Shown: one piece after another, positions 10,361-22,620 of the stretch
How the letters are laid out: every line of letters begins with the position of its first letter
Numbering within the stretch: position 1 is the stretch's first letter
Assembly (NCBI GenBank): GCA_001970855.1
Contig: LSSN01001438.1
Location: forward strand, 1 to 30,465
DNA length: 30,465 nucleotides
Reading direction: 5' to 3'
Origin: Smittium culicis
Taxonomy: Eukaryota; Kickxellomycota; Harpellomycetes; Harpellales; Legeriomycetaceae
Made by a program: the position numbers and the translations under genes
Notes under the pieces: model-generated
Told to the model about the DNA's origin: nothing
Databases searched by the model: none
Seen by the model: the letters and a program-made list of their open reading frames with translations, nothing else

Positions 10361-12436
10361 ATGAGCGATCAAGAAAATAACAAAAATATTGATCCTTCAA
10401 AACAGCCCAGCTCAACCAGCTCCAATATTTCCGCAAAAAAACAGCAATCTTTGAAGGATTCCATAAACGCAACAAAAAATCAAAATGATGCTATTAAGCT
10501 TATCCTCGATCAATTGAATTTACAAACCTTGGAAGACGCTGACGATGTCCAAAAATCTAAAGCTAATGAGAAAAAAGAACACTTATTTTGGGACTCGCAA
10601 CCTGTACCAAAGCCTGGTAACTTTATATCTCTAAGAATTAGTCGTCAATTTATAAAATAATAACTTTATATAACACACTAATCATTTTTATTATTAATTC
10701 CTTTGTAATGTAGATGTACCAATTAAAAAAGACGGCCCTTTACATCAAGACACTCCATTTGAAAAAATCCCCAAAGATCCTATTGAAATACCTGAAGGCT
10801 ACGAATGGTGCTTAGTAGATATTCACAATGATAAAGAGGTTCTTATATCAGTCTATATCATATATCCTACTTTTATTTGAATTGATTTTTCACCTAAATA
10901 TTAACTAAACATATTTATTTTATAGATGACTGAGCTCTACACCTTGTTGTCCAAAAATTATGTTGAGGATTCTGACGAGCTATTCAGATTCCATTACACT
11001 CCCGAGTTTTTGAAATGGTATCCTTTCGCTATTATCTATTTAAATTATTAAATAATCTTATATAAAATAAAATAAACCCCCACTTATCATTATTAATTTT
11101 TTCTTGTAAATAATAGGGGTCTTAATCCGCCTGGCCAAAATCCTGATTGGCACATAGGCGTTCGCGAAAAGACAAAAAAAAGAGAACTTATCGGTTTTAT
11201 AAGTGGAATAGAAGTAGAAATGAGAGTTAAAGACATGTATCTATTTATAATATTTTGCCTAAAACCTTCTATAATCCCACTTTTTATCTCGTTTTAATCA
11301 ATGTTTCATCGTATACTATAATAATAGAAAAAAGAAAATGGCCGAGATCAACTTTTTGTGCATAAACAAGAAAATAAGAAAGCAACGATTTGCGCCGATT
11401 TTAATTAAAGAAATTACAAGAAGAATCAACTTATCTGGTATATTCCAAGCTGTTTACACTGCTGGAATTCAAATTCCTACACCATTCGCTATTTGCCAGT
11501 ATGATACTCTATATATTCTTATTTATTGTATATTTCTAGTTTTTTTTTGAAATAATCACTAAAATATTCTTATACTTTACCTACTTAGATACTTCCATCG
11601 ACCACTAAACCCAAAAAAACTTGTTGATAGTGGTTTCTCCCATTTACCCCCAGGAATGACCATGTCTCGCTTAATAAACAAATATAAAATAATTTCTGAC
11701 ACTTCCGCTCAACTACCTGGACTTCGACCACTCGAAGGAAGGGATATCCCTCAGGTTAGAAAACTAGTTAACAAATATCTCAATTCAAGAAGTAAAATGC
11801 ACCAAGTTTTCTCATCTGATGAACTTACAAAGCATTGGCTAATGCCTAAGAATAATGTTGTTTACAGTTATGTCGTTGAGGACGTTTTAAAGCTTGGTAA
11901 GATAACTGATTTTTTCTCTTTCTACTTGCTCCCTAGCACTGTTCTAAAGCTCAGAAATAGTGACCCTTCAAAACCTAGCCCTAAAAACAGCAAAAGCTCT
12001 AGCTCCCCGCTAAACTATTTAATCAACAGCGCGTACCTATTTTATTACGGAACAAACCCCGAGCCTGCTGCAAATACAGATTTATCCAACTCTGAAATGA
12101 CACACAAGCAAATGAACGAAATAAAACTGAAAGATCGCCTCTTAATTCTCATGTATAATTGTTTGATGATGGCCAAAAGAGTAAACTTTTATTACTTTTT
12201 TTTTGCTTAATATATCGCAAATTATACAATGTCAATTTTACTATTTTTCTTAATTAAATGTTAATCCAATTGCATAGGAAAACTTCGATGTTCTTAATTG
12301 CGTAAATACTCTTGATAATGGAATGATTTTGGATCAACTAAGATTTGGTGCTGGTGATGGAAAACTACACTACTACTTCTACAACTATGTTGCGAATGGA
12401 CTAAAACCGAATGATGTTGGACTCACTATGCTGTAA
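10361..12436 (+). CDS. NMT1: Glycylpeptide N-tetradecanoyltransferase (N-myristoyltransferase), seven exons
   Basis: Transfers myristate from myristoyl-CoA to N-terminal glycines of proteins such as Arf and G-alpha subunits in the cytosol and at ribosomes. Exons: 10361-10616, 10714-10838, 10926-11017, 11117-11236, 11328-11498, 11589-12180 and 12278-12436. All six introns (87-99 bp) are GT-AG and keep the frame, giving 504 aa. A charged N-terminal extension (1-72) leads into the family start FWDSQPVPK (76-84). The first signature reads EINFLCINK at 204-212, where the family normally has His in place of Asn211. The second signature is RFGAGDG (474-480). The chain ends in Met-Leu, as needed for the C-terminal carboxylate that acts as catalytic base. 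A Ser/Pro/Lys-rich insert (coded at about 11965-12015) enlarges a loop of the C-terminal half. Its 3' end is convergent with the GTPase gene. Identity is very secure; the exon edges fit the frame exactly. Confidence 0.94.
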
Positions 12437-13419
12437 AAAAATATATAGCATCACTGTTTTTTTTTCTATTTAACTATTTTATGATCATTTATTTTACTTA
12501 TCTAAATACCGTTATTTAAAAAACGTCGACTTGATAGAACACTTTGCAATAAAGTATAACTACCAAAATTTATTTATGCACTTAGCTTATGAGCTCAATA
12601 CTTTTTTTATATAAAATAATACCTATTTCAAACCATTTATAAATACCTTAAAATTAATCAAATGCCTTTTAGTGTAATTGAAAAATCAAAGCAAAAAATT
12701 TTTTTTAGCAAATTCAAGCAGTTAATAATATGTGAGCTAAACTAAATCCATTATCAAAAATTTAATCCTTTCCCGTCGAACACTCTTTAAAAAAATCAAT
12801 TTCATGATTCGTTTATAATTTATAAGCAGGTTTATTAATTGTTGTTATTTTAAAATATGCCAATGTTTATTGAAGCCTCAGAATTAAATTATTTTAATTG
12901 AACATTGTTGGCTATATCTGAAAGTTCAGGTCAAATGATTTAAAGTTTATTTTTACCTAAGGCTGCTTTATTGCAATCATCTAAAACTCCTGAAAAATAC
13001 AGCTGAAAAGATTTGTTTCTAATAATATGTGAAAGCTAATAAGAAAAAAAGAAATTATTTTGTGGCAGCAAAAGAAAAAAACACTAGTAAAGAATGTATA
13101 TATCGAGGGAGCGTGGCAAAAGATAAAAGATAATATAGAAAAAATACTCGATTAATCAAAACGTATCAAGATTAAGATCATTTCATGAAATTTAATAACA
13201 TGAATTAAGTTATTAATTTATATCTAAAAAAAAAGGCTAACTATTTTCGTATTAAACTTATTTTATTTGGTAACTAAAAGTACGTATAAGAAAACGAATA
13301 TGGAAAAAAAAAATAGATGGAAAAGGAGAAAAATGTGAAGATGGGATGCAAAAGTGGATAGAATAAAAGTTTTAAGAGAATAAAAGTATAAAGAATAATA
13401 TTAAAGACTTATTTTTTGG
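12437..13419. other. Convergent intergenic region between NMT and GTPase genes
   Basis: About 1 kb of AT-rich DNA between two 3' ends. The plus strand from about 13030 to 13400 is strikingly purine-rich. No open frame of interest is seen; it presumably holds the 3' UTRs and poly(A) sites of both genes. Confidence 0.6.
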
Positions 13420-15770
13420 TTACTTATTTTTTTGACTTATATTATGTTTCATTATTTCACGTTCTTCTTCTGGCGACAAAAGTCTTGTAATTTTCCCAAC
13501 TCCTTTGGTTCTTCCTTCACGGAAAATTATTTTTGACCCAACAGTTAAGTATTCAGGCCTAACTAGAAATCGGAAAACGACCTTTGCCCTATCTCCTGTT
13601 CTGAGAGTATCCTCTTGGTCGCAAATGCTTACGATCCTAGCAGTTTGGCGGATAGCACGACAGTGAAGAACAGCTTGGTATTTGAGGTCAATTGTTGTGC
13701 TATGATACAAAATAAGCACATCAGCTTCGAAGCAGTAGTACGCTTTTGGCATTTCTTCGTTTACATCAGTGCCCTTTGATATCAGAACTAAACCTTTTCG
13801 TACATCCTTGCGAGCTACTTTTTTTAAAGCGAATGACGCACTTTGGCCTGCAAATGATACAGAAACTGGACTACGATTGTTGTGAATGGACTTGATTACC
13901 GTTGTTGTGAACTGCCCAAACTCGTTTGGTCCGATCCAAAATTGATCACCGCTATGAACTGAGCCTTGCCAAACAACTCCGCTTACAACAGTTCCAACAA
14001 ATGGAACAGAGTATGATTCGCGAATTTCCATTATTGCAGGTTTATTCCGATTATATTTGTTTGACTGTGGGTAGAAATTGATGTAGTTGCGTAAAAGATC
14101 GAGGCCATTTCCAGATACATTACTGACCAAGAAAACTGGACATGTACGGTCAGATCCAGAATGTAGAGTAGCAGCTTCGATTACATCTTTTGTGGATTTG
14201 ATGTATAAAGGCACCTTACGACAACCGTTGCTCTTAAGTAGCTTAAATAGTTGCTTAATAGTAGCTTCGAGGACATTAGCAGGGCACATGTCAACTTTAG
14301 TGACAACAATAAATACAGGAAGCTTGAGGGCAAGAGTAAGCCCGAGGTGCTCTTTTGCCATACCTATCATTCCGGCATTTGCACCAACAACAAGCATTAC
14401 AGCTTCTGGGAGACCTCCAGTAAGACCAAAAACTGTTGTTCGCAGATATTTTTCATGTCCTGCTAGATCATGGAATGCAACAATCTTAGAAGAACGTGAA
14501 GCTATTTCAGGCCATGGTAGTGTACGGTTTTGATCTCCGGTAATAACTTCAGAAGACTCCTTATCGAATCCCATGATTTCCATTCCAATAGACGACGTTC
14601 TCCCAGAATCGATTTCGTGTTTATGCCGGAATACAGCTGAACGAGCGCTTCCACGACCATTGTCGAGGATGTTTCTGGTTAAAACACCAAGAATAGTTGA
14701 TTTTCCAGCATCCTAAACATGCAAAATTTTGAAAAAAAAAAAAAAAAAGAATAAGAATAAGAATAAACTCAGAAAAGATAACATCTTCGCTTTGGATATA
14801 TAAAAGTAGATATATAAAGAAAATAAAAAGAAAATTCATAAATAAATAATACGCGGGGTTATGAGAATTGATCGAATGTAAATTCAACTTACGACATTTC
14901 CTAGAACAGATATCCTTATTTCCATAGTATCCTCAATTCGAGTAGGAATTTTTCTGAACAGGTAATAAAGGGTGCGTGGGGAAATTTGATGATTAGCTTT
15001 ATCAGAAATTTTATTTAGCTCAGGTTTATCGGTAGGAGTTACACTTTCAATATTCAATGAGGAGTCAATTTTATCTGAATTATATTTAGAATCATATATT
15101 AGTTTGCAAATTGAATTCAGCTTGCTAGGCCCAGAAATCAACTTAAAAAGGCTGGTTATCGCATTGACAAGTTCGTCATCAAGCTCGAAATTTTGACCGT
15201 ATTCTATATTAAATGAAGGTAAGTATATTTGAAGTTTTACTTTAAACTAAATATAAAAGTAAACATATAGTATGTTTTAAAATATATAGGTTCTATTTTG
15301 AAATTATGTTGATTAATATCTTTGCAAAAAAAGAGATTGTGATAATTGAAGAATTTTTTTATGCATAAAAGAGTATTACCATTAGGTCCGATAGTAAAAA
15401 TGGTCTGAGGACCCTCTATTTCGAAAGTTTTATTGAACGTTTGTATCAGGAAATCTTCACGCTCAGTATTAGGATCAGAAATTTGATCCTAGAAATAAAG
15501 TATAGTAATAAAAAATCATAAATATTTATACAAGTGTATTAAAATTTAATTGGATTGTAGAAAAGTGCTAGATAATCATTTCTGCCGAAGAAAAGAATTG
15601 GAGGGAGGATGTTTTACTGCATTAATTTTAAAGTAAAAAAAAAAAAAGCAACATACCTTTATCGTTTTAAAAACAATGTCTGAAGTGTCTGAATCGATAT
15701 TCAAGTTGGCCATTTGTTCGTCCAATGCGTCGAAATCGACCTTATACTGGATTGTGTTTTCCAAAGTCAT
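13420..15770 (-). CDS. GTPBP1/GTPBP2-family translational GTPase, four exons
   Basis: A large EF-Tu/EF-1alpha-like GTPase. In animals its relatives GTPBP1 and GTPBP2 act on aminoacyl-tRNA delivery, stalled-ribosome rescue and mRNA decay. Exons on the minus strand: 15770-15657, 15488-15380, 15203-14893 and 14712-13420. The introns (168, 176 and 180 bp) are GT-AG and in frame, giving 608 aa. The P-loop GNVDAGKST (176-184) is split by the last intron, between Val178 and Asp179. Then come the family-specific TSSIGMEIMGFD around 217-228, the G3 box DLAGHEKY (260-267), the G4 box TKVD (316-319) and the G5-like SNVSGNG. Domains 2 and 3 follow, ending with the typical FREGRTKGVGKI near the C-terminus. 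The acidic N-terminal region matches the family layout. All GTPase motifs are intact. An open frame from 15141 begins at TTG and is internal to exon 3, not a start. Confidence 0.92.
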
Positions 15771-18700
15771 TTTTTATTCGTTTCCAAAGGATTTTTTTTC
15801 GAGTTTGCGAATTTATAGTAGGGAAGGCGAAAAGGATATATTATTCTTATTAACAGTATAGTATAAAATAAACTATCCCCATCAATTTTTGAGCGCCTGG
15901 GCTATTAAGTTAAAGATAGAAGGAGTAAATGACTATTAAAATACTGTTGATGCTATTTCAATAGAAATATTTAAAGAAAAAGATAACTTTGTGTTTAATA
16001 AATAAAAGGTTATTGAAATAAGATTTTATGGGAACTATTTATAAAGAAGTGGGCACTGCAGAGAATAGTTGTTAAGCCACGAGGGAAATATAATTTACTT
16101 GTAAACATTGCTTGTAAGCTTTAATGCAAATAGAATCCACGCTTGCATTAAAGTTGCAACAACAAATTACATACGAGAAAACGCAAAAACAGTAGAAAAG
16201 TCTGGTTGCTGGAATTAGGGATTGCTGATTGGTGTTCATTACACATCTGATTTATGCTTGTAACTCTAATTAGGCTTAGTTAATTAGTTTTATTTTTAAT
16301 AGAATTTTACAAATAAAAAAATTGCTATATTAACGAAATCCCAATAGCTGCGGCGCATTTTTAGGGCTCTAGCACTTAAACTCGTCACCCCTCCAAAACA
16401 TATTAAATCTAAAAAACATCTGCACTTGAGTTTTAAAAAAATAACTAAATAAGTTTACGTGATAAAACATTACTATATAGCTGTATTTACATTGTCAAAT
16501 ATCGCGACACAAAAAGAACTAGCAAATGCTGCGGAAAATTAAGAGCACAAGCAAATGAACTAAATTCTGGAACAAAACGGAAACCTTTGTGATAATATAT
16601 ATTAGACAGAAGCTATCGGTTTTTTTTTAAAAAAATTAAAGTACCAATGTTTATGATAAATTGCACATCACATACTTTTCTGATGACTGACAATTACCAT
16701 CCTAGAAATATAATTTAGATAATCAATATAAATAAAATGTTTTAGCTAAAATTCTATACTTATGCTGATAAAATCGCTTTATTACCTCATTTGCTGGTAT
16801 GCATCTGCATTATAAAAAATAATCTCAAAACTCTAAGATGCTCAAAATTCTTTTAAATTTAAAATAAACAAAAAGTTTAAAAATAATAAGAATAGGGTCT
16901 TGAAACTTTTTTTTTAATTACGGAATTTTATTGGTGCGATAACAATAAAAGAAAATATGCGGATAAGTAAACTAAAAAAATAGTAAAGTTGGTACAAAGC
17001 ACAAAAAAACTAATATTCTAATACTAATAAATTCATCTGCCGGTCTACCGACTGCGTACCTTAAAGGGAAATGGTATCAATCTACCAACCTAGGGTCTTG
17101 AAACCAAATAGAATTTTGTGTATGTTAGTCACCAGTGTAATAACAAAATATGGTATGGTATTTAATTAGAGACTAAGCTATATAAAAACACCCCCTTAAA
17201 AATAAACATATTGTAGAAAAAAAATTCATTTGAAATACTATTTCAAATAAACACTGAAAAGAATTAATCTATCTCTTTCTAGCTTTTTATTAAAATAGTA
17301 TTTCGCTCTTTTTTTCTCCAGTATTTAATACAATTAAGTATAAAAAAGGAGTTGTGATAGTATATTAACGCATAATAGTTAGTCATGATGAACTGTTATT
17401 TATTACTGCGCCATTTTTTTATTGACTTTTTCATTTATAAGTAATAGTATCAGTAAAATTAAAATTAAAAGTATCTCTAAAATTACAATCTTTACACACT
17501 TCATTCCATAAAGTACTGATCACAAAACTATAATAATCCAAAGATTTCTAAATAAAACTGCACATTCGTACCAAAAAAAAATCAAGGGAAATTCTTTAAT
17601 TTCTAATTGCAAGCGTCCTACTAATGAAGTATTTTTATGTTTACCACATAATAATTGAAAAAAATAAATTATAATAATTCGATTTTATGATGATTTATAC
17701 AATTTTTTTATACAAGCATTTATCAAGGGCTTCATTAATTACACAAGATATCTAATTTCATATAAAAAATCAACAAAATCTCATGGCTATGGTCAAATCA
17801 ATTATCTATAAGATAAGGGCCAAGTATTTTAAATATTATACTTATAACTACTTTTTAACTGGGAATGCTTTTTAAAAAGCCACTATTAGTAAACTGCGCT
17901 ATAACTTCCCAAAACTGATATTTATCCTCCCTATCCTCGAACCTTGAATGGAAACATATCTAGTTATTATTTACCCATTTCTTGGGCGGGAGGCTTTAAT
18001 TTGGTACTTTAATTTGAGGATAAAATATAATAAATGACCATATAACAGCTTTAAAATAGCTATGGCATTGTTGTAGAAAAGATTTTCTTTGCTGGCATTT
18101 TTAAGATGTTTTTAAAGGAATTTTAAAAGCAATGATATAGCTTGGGTAATCTGTCAGTGTCATCAGTGTCATAATGTACCATTGGTTTTGATTATTTATC
18201 CAGTGTTTTTCTATTTTTGAAACTATTATTGCTTATGAAGTACACTTTAATGTATTTTTTTGTTAATTATAAATCGTTTGAATAACGTTAAATTTATGAC
18301 TTTGCCATTTGAAAGCATAATAATAATTTTTTAGAATATAAATTAGCTAACTCGATTGCATAAACAACTTTTAATTCCGATATTCAGTAAAGAATTGGGC
18401 TCTAATTTTTTTTATTTGTTAACAAAATAAATATACTAATAAACAATACAAGGATAACAAAATTAGTCAAGATTCTTGGCATAGCTTCTATTATTGTTAT
18501 CGTACCAAAAATTTCTCTGAAAAAAAAAATAGCCAAGACATTTAGTTGGAAAAGAGTTATGTAATTTTTTTGTCTCGCCGATTTTTCTAGAATATATCTC
18601 AAATACCCACAAACATACTCATAAACAATTATACATAACCAATCATGGTTTTACAGATTATTTACTTAAAATTAACACACAAACGAACTAATTGAAACAA

Positions 18701-18860
18701 GAAACATGATTTGGCTTATAAGTGTTAAGTATAGCCTTTAAATAAAAACGTACAAGAACCTCAAATTAAGGCATACAATATCAGACAAATGAGGATAAAT
18801 TTGAAAGTAATATAAGTGCAAAAATAATAATCTTTTTAATTTTATTGTTTTGCCGACCGA
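15771..18860. other. AT-rich intergenic desert upstream of the divergent GTPase and LYAR genes
   Basis: About 3.1 kb with no convincing coding frame. It includes a short direct repeat (TAGGGTCTTGAAAC at about 16894 and 17093) and a small inverted repeat, TTTAATGCAA/TTGCATTAAA, near 16120-16155. The promoters of the GTPase gene (right of 15770, minus) and the LYAR gene (towards 19585, plus) must lie in this stretch and in the short region after the MITE. I see no clear regulatory site. Confidence 0.55.
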
Positions 18861-18878
18861 GAAAGGGTTAACCCTTTC
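18861..18878. repeat. 18 bp perfect palindrome at the left MITE boundary
   Basis: GAAAGGGTTAACCCTTTC is a perfect palindrome centred on the left TTAA of MITE copy A. The outer half looks like the end of a second, similar element facing the other way and sharing the same TTAA. I could not find the far end of such a second element. Confidence 0.7.
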
Positions 18879-19066
18879 AGGGGAGGTTGGCCTTTTTTGA
18901 ACTACCAAAATTATCCAACCAAACAGCAAAAATATAAATCAGTATAAAATAATAATAAATTATTGGATGGTAAATTATAAACATCCAATAAAAAATAAAT
19001 ATAATATGACTTATCAAATTATGATCTTTTATTAAGTTTAAGAGTGCTCGCCCCGGAAAGGGTTAA
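18868..19066 (+). mobile_element. piggyBac-like MITE, copy A (well preserved)
   Basis: A 199 bp non-coding unit bounded on both sides by TTAA. Its ends form a terminal inverted repeat: the left end reads TTAACCCTTTCAGGGGAG and the complement of the right end reads TTAACCCTTTCCGGGGCG, with 16 of 18 positions equal. CCC...GGG ends with a TTAA target duplication are the hallmark of piggyBac-type elements. The centre has an 8 bp inverted repeat, ATTGGATG/CATCCAAT (18962-18989). There is no transposase, so it would depend on an element elsewhere. Copy B lies inverted at 22621-22818 and shares an identical 31 bp block just inside the end (starting TTTTTTGAACTACC). The family label is inference from termini only. 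Confidence 0.72.
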
Positions 19067-19584
19067 ATATAACGTAGCTAGTTGAAAATAGGCGTTTAAA
19101 TCGATCTAGTATTCTATACTTTAAAATATAAAAACTGAAAAACTACTAACATTATTATTAACCAATAACGCACTTTTTGCTGCTTAAATTTAATTGCTTT
19201 TGATAATTAATTATGTGGCCAATTATTGCAATTGAAATCAGCTTAGTCTAATTAAAACGATAATTTAACCTATAATAATTGTTTTCAATATGAAATGAAA
19301 GTTTTTAGCCAATTATTATCCTCTAATTCAAATTTATTTTTAATATCAGATCAAATACTCAAATTTTCTTTTTTTTAGCAGCATAATTACAAATTTAGCT
19401 TTAAAAAAAGTTTTTATTTTATTTTAATAAAGATTTTGCAAATTTATAACAAAGTTTGATCCATTTTTGGCTATGTATATGAATTTCCCCTAGTGATTAT
19501 TGTTCAATATTAACTTAATACATATACTTTTTTTTTTGAAAAAAAATAAAACATTTCGAACTATAAATACAAATAATCATTAAA

Positions 19585-20718
19585 ATGGTATCTTTTGGTA
19601 AGACAAAATATTTACATATAAAAAAACATACTTGTAGCTTTACACTTTATTAATATACCAAATCTTATAAATTTTATATCAATTCTCAATGTGCTCCAAT
19701 ATTAAATAGCTTGTAACGTTTGCCAAGAGACTATCAAAAAACCAAAACTCGATATCCACAAGCAACGTTGTCGATATGCATCTTACTCATGTATCGACTG
19801 TGGTGTAGATTTTGTCGGTACCAATTATAGATCACATACCTCTTGTGTTTCGGAGAACGAAAAATATATGGGAAAACTATATAAACCAAAAAATGTTAGA
19901 AGTTATTTAATTTTTTAGTATATCATATACTATTAGCTTTCTGTACCCATTTTATTACCAACTGTTACTATTTACTTGATCTAATTTTTTTAAATCTGGA
20001 TTTATAGGCAAAACAACCAGTTAAAGATAACAAGCCCCAAAATAAAAACAATAAATCTGTACAAGATAAAGCCAAAAATACCAACAATAATAATTCTGCT
20101 GCAGTTGAAAAAAAAGTCAATACACAAATAAAAAATACCAGCAAACCAAGCATTTTTTCTAAAAAAGGTAATGGAGACCTTGTTGAGCAGCTTACAACTA
20201 AAGCAAAAGAATTATCAACCGCCCAGGCAAAAGAGATGGAAAGCCTTGGAATGGATATCGAAGGATCAAGACTAGCTGCTGATGCTGCTGATTCTATTAA
20301 AGCCTCTGTCTCAGAGACTACTTCTAAAAAGCAAAAGAAAAATAAGAAACCTGTAGAGGATACCTCTGCTGGTAGTGATAATACTTCCAATCCTAATAAA
20401 AAGCTGAAAGGGAACAAGGAAATGGTTTCAGCCAACTTGGTAGAAAATGGCAAAGAAACTAATAGCAACGAAAACTTAGAAAAAGACGACAAGTCGAAAA
20501 TCTTAAAAACAATTAAAGAAGTTGCTTTCGAAACTTTATCTTCAACTTCTAAAAGGGATAATAACTCCAGCGGACTTCCACTATCCAAATTTTTAAAAAA
20601 AGTAACCAAAATATCTGCCAAAAAGTTACCTGAAATATCTTTAGAAAAAATTAAAGATACTGTCAATACTGCATCTGTTTCTGTATCTCAAGACTCTATA
20701 CAAATAAAATGGTTGTAA
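19585..20718 (+). CDS. LYAR-type C2HC zinc-finger nucleolar protein, three exons
   Basis: A homologue of the LYAR family (zf-LYAR), nucleolar nucleic-acid-binding proteins linked to rRNA synthesis and processing; yeast has a short relative. Exons: 19585-19597, 19710-19894 and 20008-20718, giving 302 aa. The first exon is only 13 nt and codes MVSF plus one base. Splicing to 19710 restores the family start MVSFACNVC. Zinc ligands of finger 1 are Cys6, Cys9, His21 and Cys25; those of finger 2 are Cys32, Cys35, His47 and Cys50. They are followed by the conserved SENEKYMGKLY segment. The rest is a Lys/Asn/Ser-rich low-complexity tail with a conserved-looking C-terminal block ending in QIKWL. Intron 1 (GTAAGA) and the acceptors are good; the intron 2 donor (GTTAGA) is weaker, so that boundary could move. 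The 3' end is convergent with the acyltransferase gene, 197 bp away. Confidence 0.9.
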
Positions 20719-20915
20719 CAAAAAAAAACATTACTAAAAAAAAAAAATTGATAATGATTCTTTATAAAAATAATTGCATTTTATGTTAATTTATCACATT
20801 AATATAATTATATAAGTCGAATTTTTCTTTTTAATAAAAATATGTCTTTTTTTAGATAACTAGTATATTTTTTTATCAAGTTTAAATATTGCTGTTCAAA
20901 ATTTAGACGAAAAGA

Positions 20916-22311
20916 TCACTTGTAAATCTTAGTTCTTTCGTTATAGTAGCGGATAAAATCTAGTTTATCGAGCGCGGTCAGCTTAGTTTGCCTCAGACGA
21001 GAGCATGCAACAACTAGTTTTCTAATTTCTTCGTCTAAACTATACTCCTCATCGATATCGCTATCATTTGGGTTGCTTTTAATGTTAGAAGTGTTTTCAC
21101 CGTCGCTAAATTTAGGACAGCTAGCTTGTTCGACTTCAACTACAGATAGCTTATTGTAAAACTGGCTACATAATCCGAATAAATGTTTGAACGCGCTACC
21201 GATGGAGTATGTAGGAGAGAAATTTTTGTAGGAGTACTTGAGTGCGAAAATAAAAATATTTGATTCAGGGTCTATGTTTTCGCTGTCTGCAAAAATTGGC
21301 AAAAAGTTCAATAACGCTTTTCCATTTGAAGTTGTGTTCTCTGGGAAAACTACAACTGGTCCATTATTGCTGCTTCGCGCTTCTGCGGTTATTTCTGATA
21401 GTGACTTGACTGATGATGAGTTTAGGAGAGCGTTAGGTGGTCTTAAAGACGCGAACAACGCGCTATATCCTTTCATAGGAATCATCTTCATTGTGGCATT
21501 ATCGATTTGTACAAATATTGGGTTGTATCTAATATATTAAGAGTACATGTGTTAATATTTACCAATAAATTATGGCATCTTTTTTATAAAAACGAAAGAT
21601 AATACCTTGATATAAAATATATAATGTCGATGTATGAGCTGTGATTAGAAATGATTATATCTCCTGATTTGGGATTTGGATTTTTAGCTTTTGATCTAGC
21701 TCTGTTTGACTTTTTGGATGAATACAAGTTTTTATCGATACTATAAAATCCAAAGATGTATAATGATAACCAGCTCCAGATTCGCCTAAACTGAGTTTGG
21801 AAAGAATTTCTCAGTTTAGAAACAGGGATTAATCCACCAATAATGACTGTTGTTAAACCGTCTAATGACACTAAGGCGCTTAATAGAATTGCTCGCAGAA
21901 GAACCAATACTGGGCTAAGAAGTAATAACCTAGCTACTGAGGATGCTCTATCTAGCCCGCTCTTATTTGAGTTTGGAGGCTAAAAATTTTTAAAAGTAAA
22001 GTAAAGCATGCAATAATAAACATAGCAATTAATTCTGTAATTCTTGATGAGAAATGGTAGCTAAAAAGCGGTTTTAAAATTATAAACTAATGAATGAAAA
22101 ACAGCTTACAACGATGGCGGTAAATGGGTGAATACCGGTTCCAAAATCCTAGAAATACGATTTTAAGTGCCAACATAATGAATTAATGCTTTTAAAAACT
22201 AAAAATTACATCAGTTTTTGGAAAAGCTAAAAAAGAAGTGGTATATTTATCATAAAATGTGACTATATAACTAAAAGAAATCATTACTCTCCATTTTGAA
22301 TATTTTTCCAT
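20916..22311 (-). CDS. LOA1: LOA1/Vps66-like lysophosphatidic acid acyltransferase, four exons
   Basis: An acyltransferase of the PlsC superfamily. The yeast homologue LOA1 (VPS66) makes phosphatidic acid from lysophosphatidic acid at the ER and lipid droplets. Exons on the minus strand: 22311-22288, 22148-22110, 21979-21606 and 21528-20916; introns of 139, 130 and 77 bp are GT-AG and in frame, giving 349 aa. The N-terminus MEKYSKWRDFGTGIHPF, spread over two micro-exons of 24 and 39 nt, matches the LOA1-type start. Residues about 43-75 are a hydrophobic membrane segment. The catalytic HX4D motif is NHSSYID, with His134 and Asp139. The substrate motif is FPENTTSNG (207-215), with Asn210 where Gly is usual. 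A charged, acidic C-terminal extension makes it longer than yeast LOA1. A hydrophobic open frame from 21907 starts at TTG and is internal to exon 3. Confidence 0.9.
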
Positions 22312-22620
22312 TTTCCGTTCTACGGGGCTTAGCCTTAAAATCTTTAATCGTAACGTTAAAGAGGGAATAGTAAGTTCAACTGGACTGACCTCATTATTAA
22401 ACGCATACCAAACTTACGCATTTTATTTGTTGATTTATACTTTTTGGCCCATATTAATTCAAACACTAACATACTTATGATAGGTAAATATTGGCCAATC
22501 ACCTCCTCCGCGCACCTCGCTACATATTGTCACACTATTGGATTAATGACCACCAAAGAGAAGTTATATATACTGCCATCGTTTATCCAAGTTCATTTTT
22601 ATCACCTATTGCTCTACACT
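22312..22620. other. Upstream region of the acyltransferase gene
   Basis: About 310 bp between the LOA1-like start codon and MITE copy B. It contains a short plus-strand open frame (from 22444) without recognisable motifs and with no homology signal by eye. It presumably includes the acyltransferase promoter. Confidence 0.5.

Noticed and set aside
14087..14533. Open frames on the plus strand opposite the GTPase (14087-14533, 14251-14466)
   Set aside because: They are antisense shadows of a strongly conserved GTPase exon.
16894..17106. Direct repeat TAGGGTCTTGAAAC about 200 bp apart as ends of an element
   Set aside because: Only 14 bp match, with no similarity beyond and no terminal inverted repeats or coding content between them.
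18402..18929. Two short minus-strand frames with hydrophobic segments (18402-18602, 18738-18929)
   Set aside because: Short and AT-driven. The second runs through the MITE boundary and its palindrome, so it is not a gene.
19968..20666. A 232-codon open frame on the minus strand, rich in Leu/Ser/Phe
   Set aside because: It is the mirror of the Lys/Asn-rich third exon of the LYAR gene. The plus strand has the zinc-finger exons and consistent splicing; the minus frame has no family motif.
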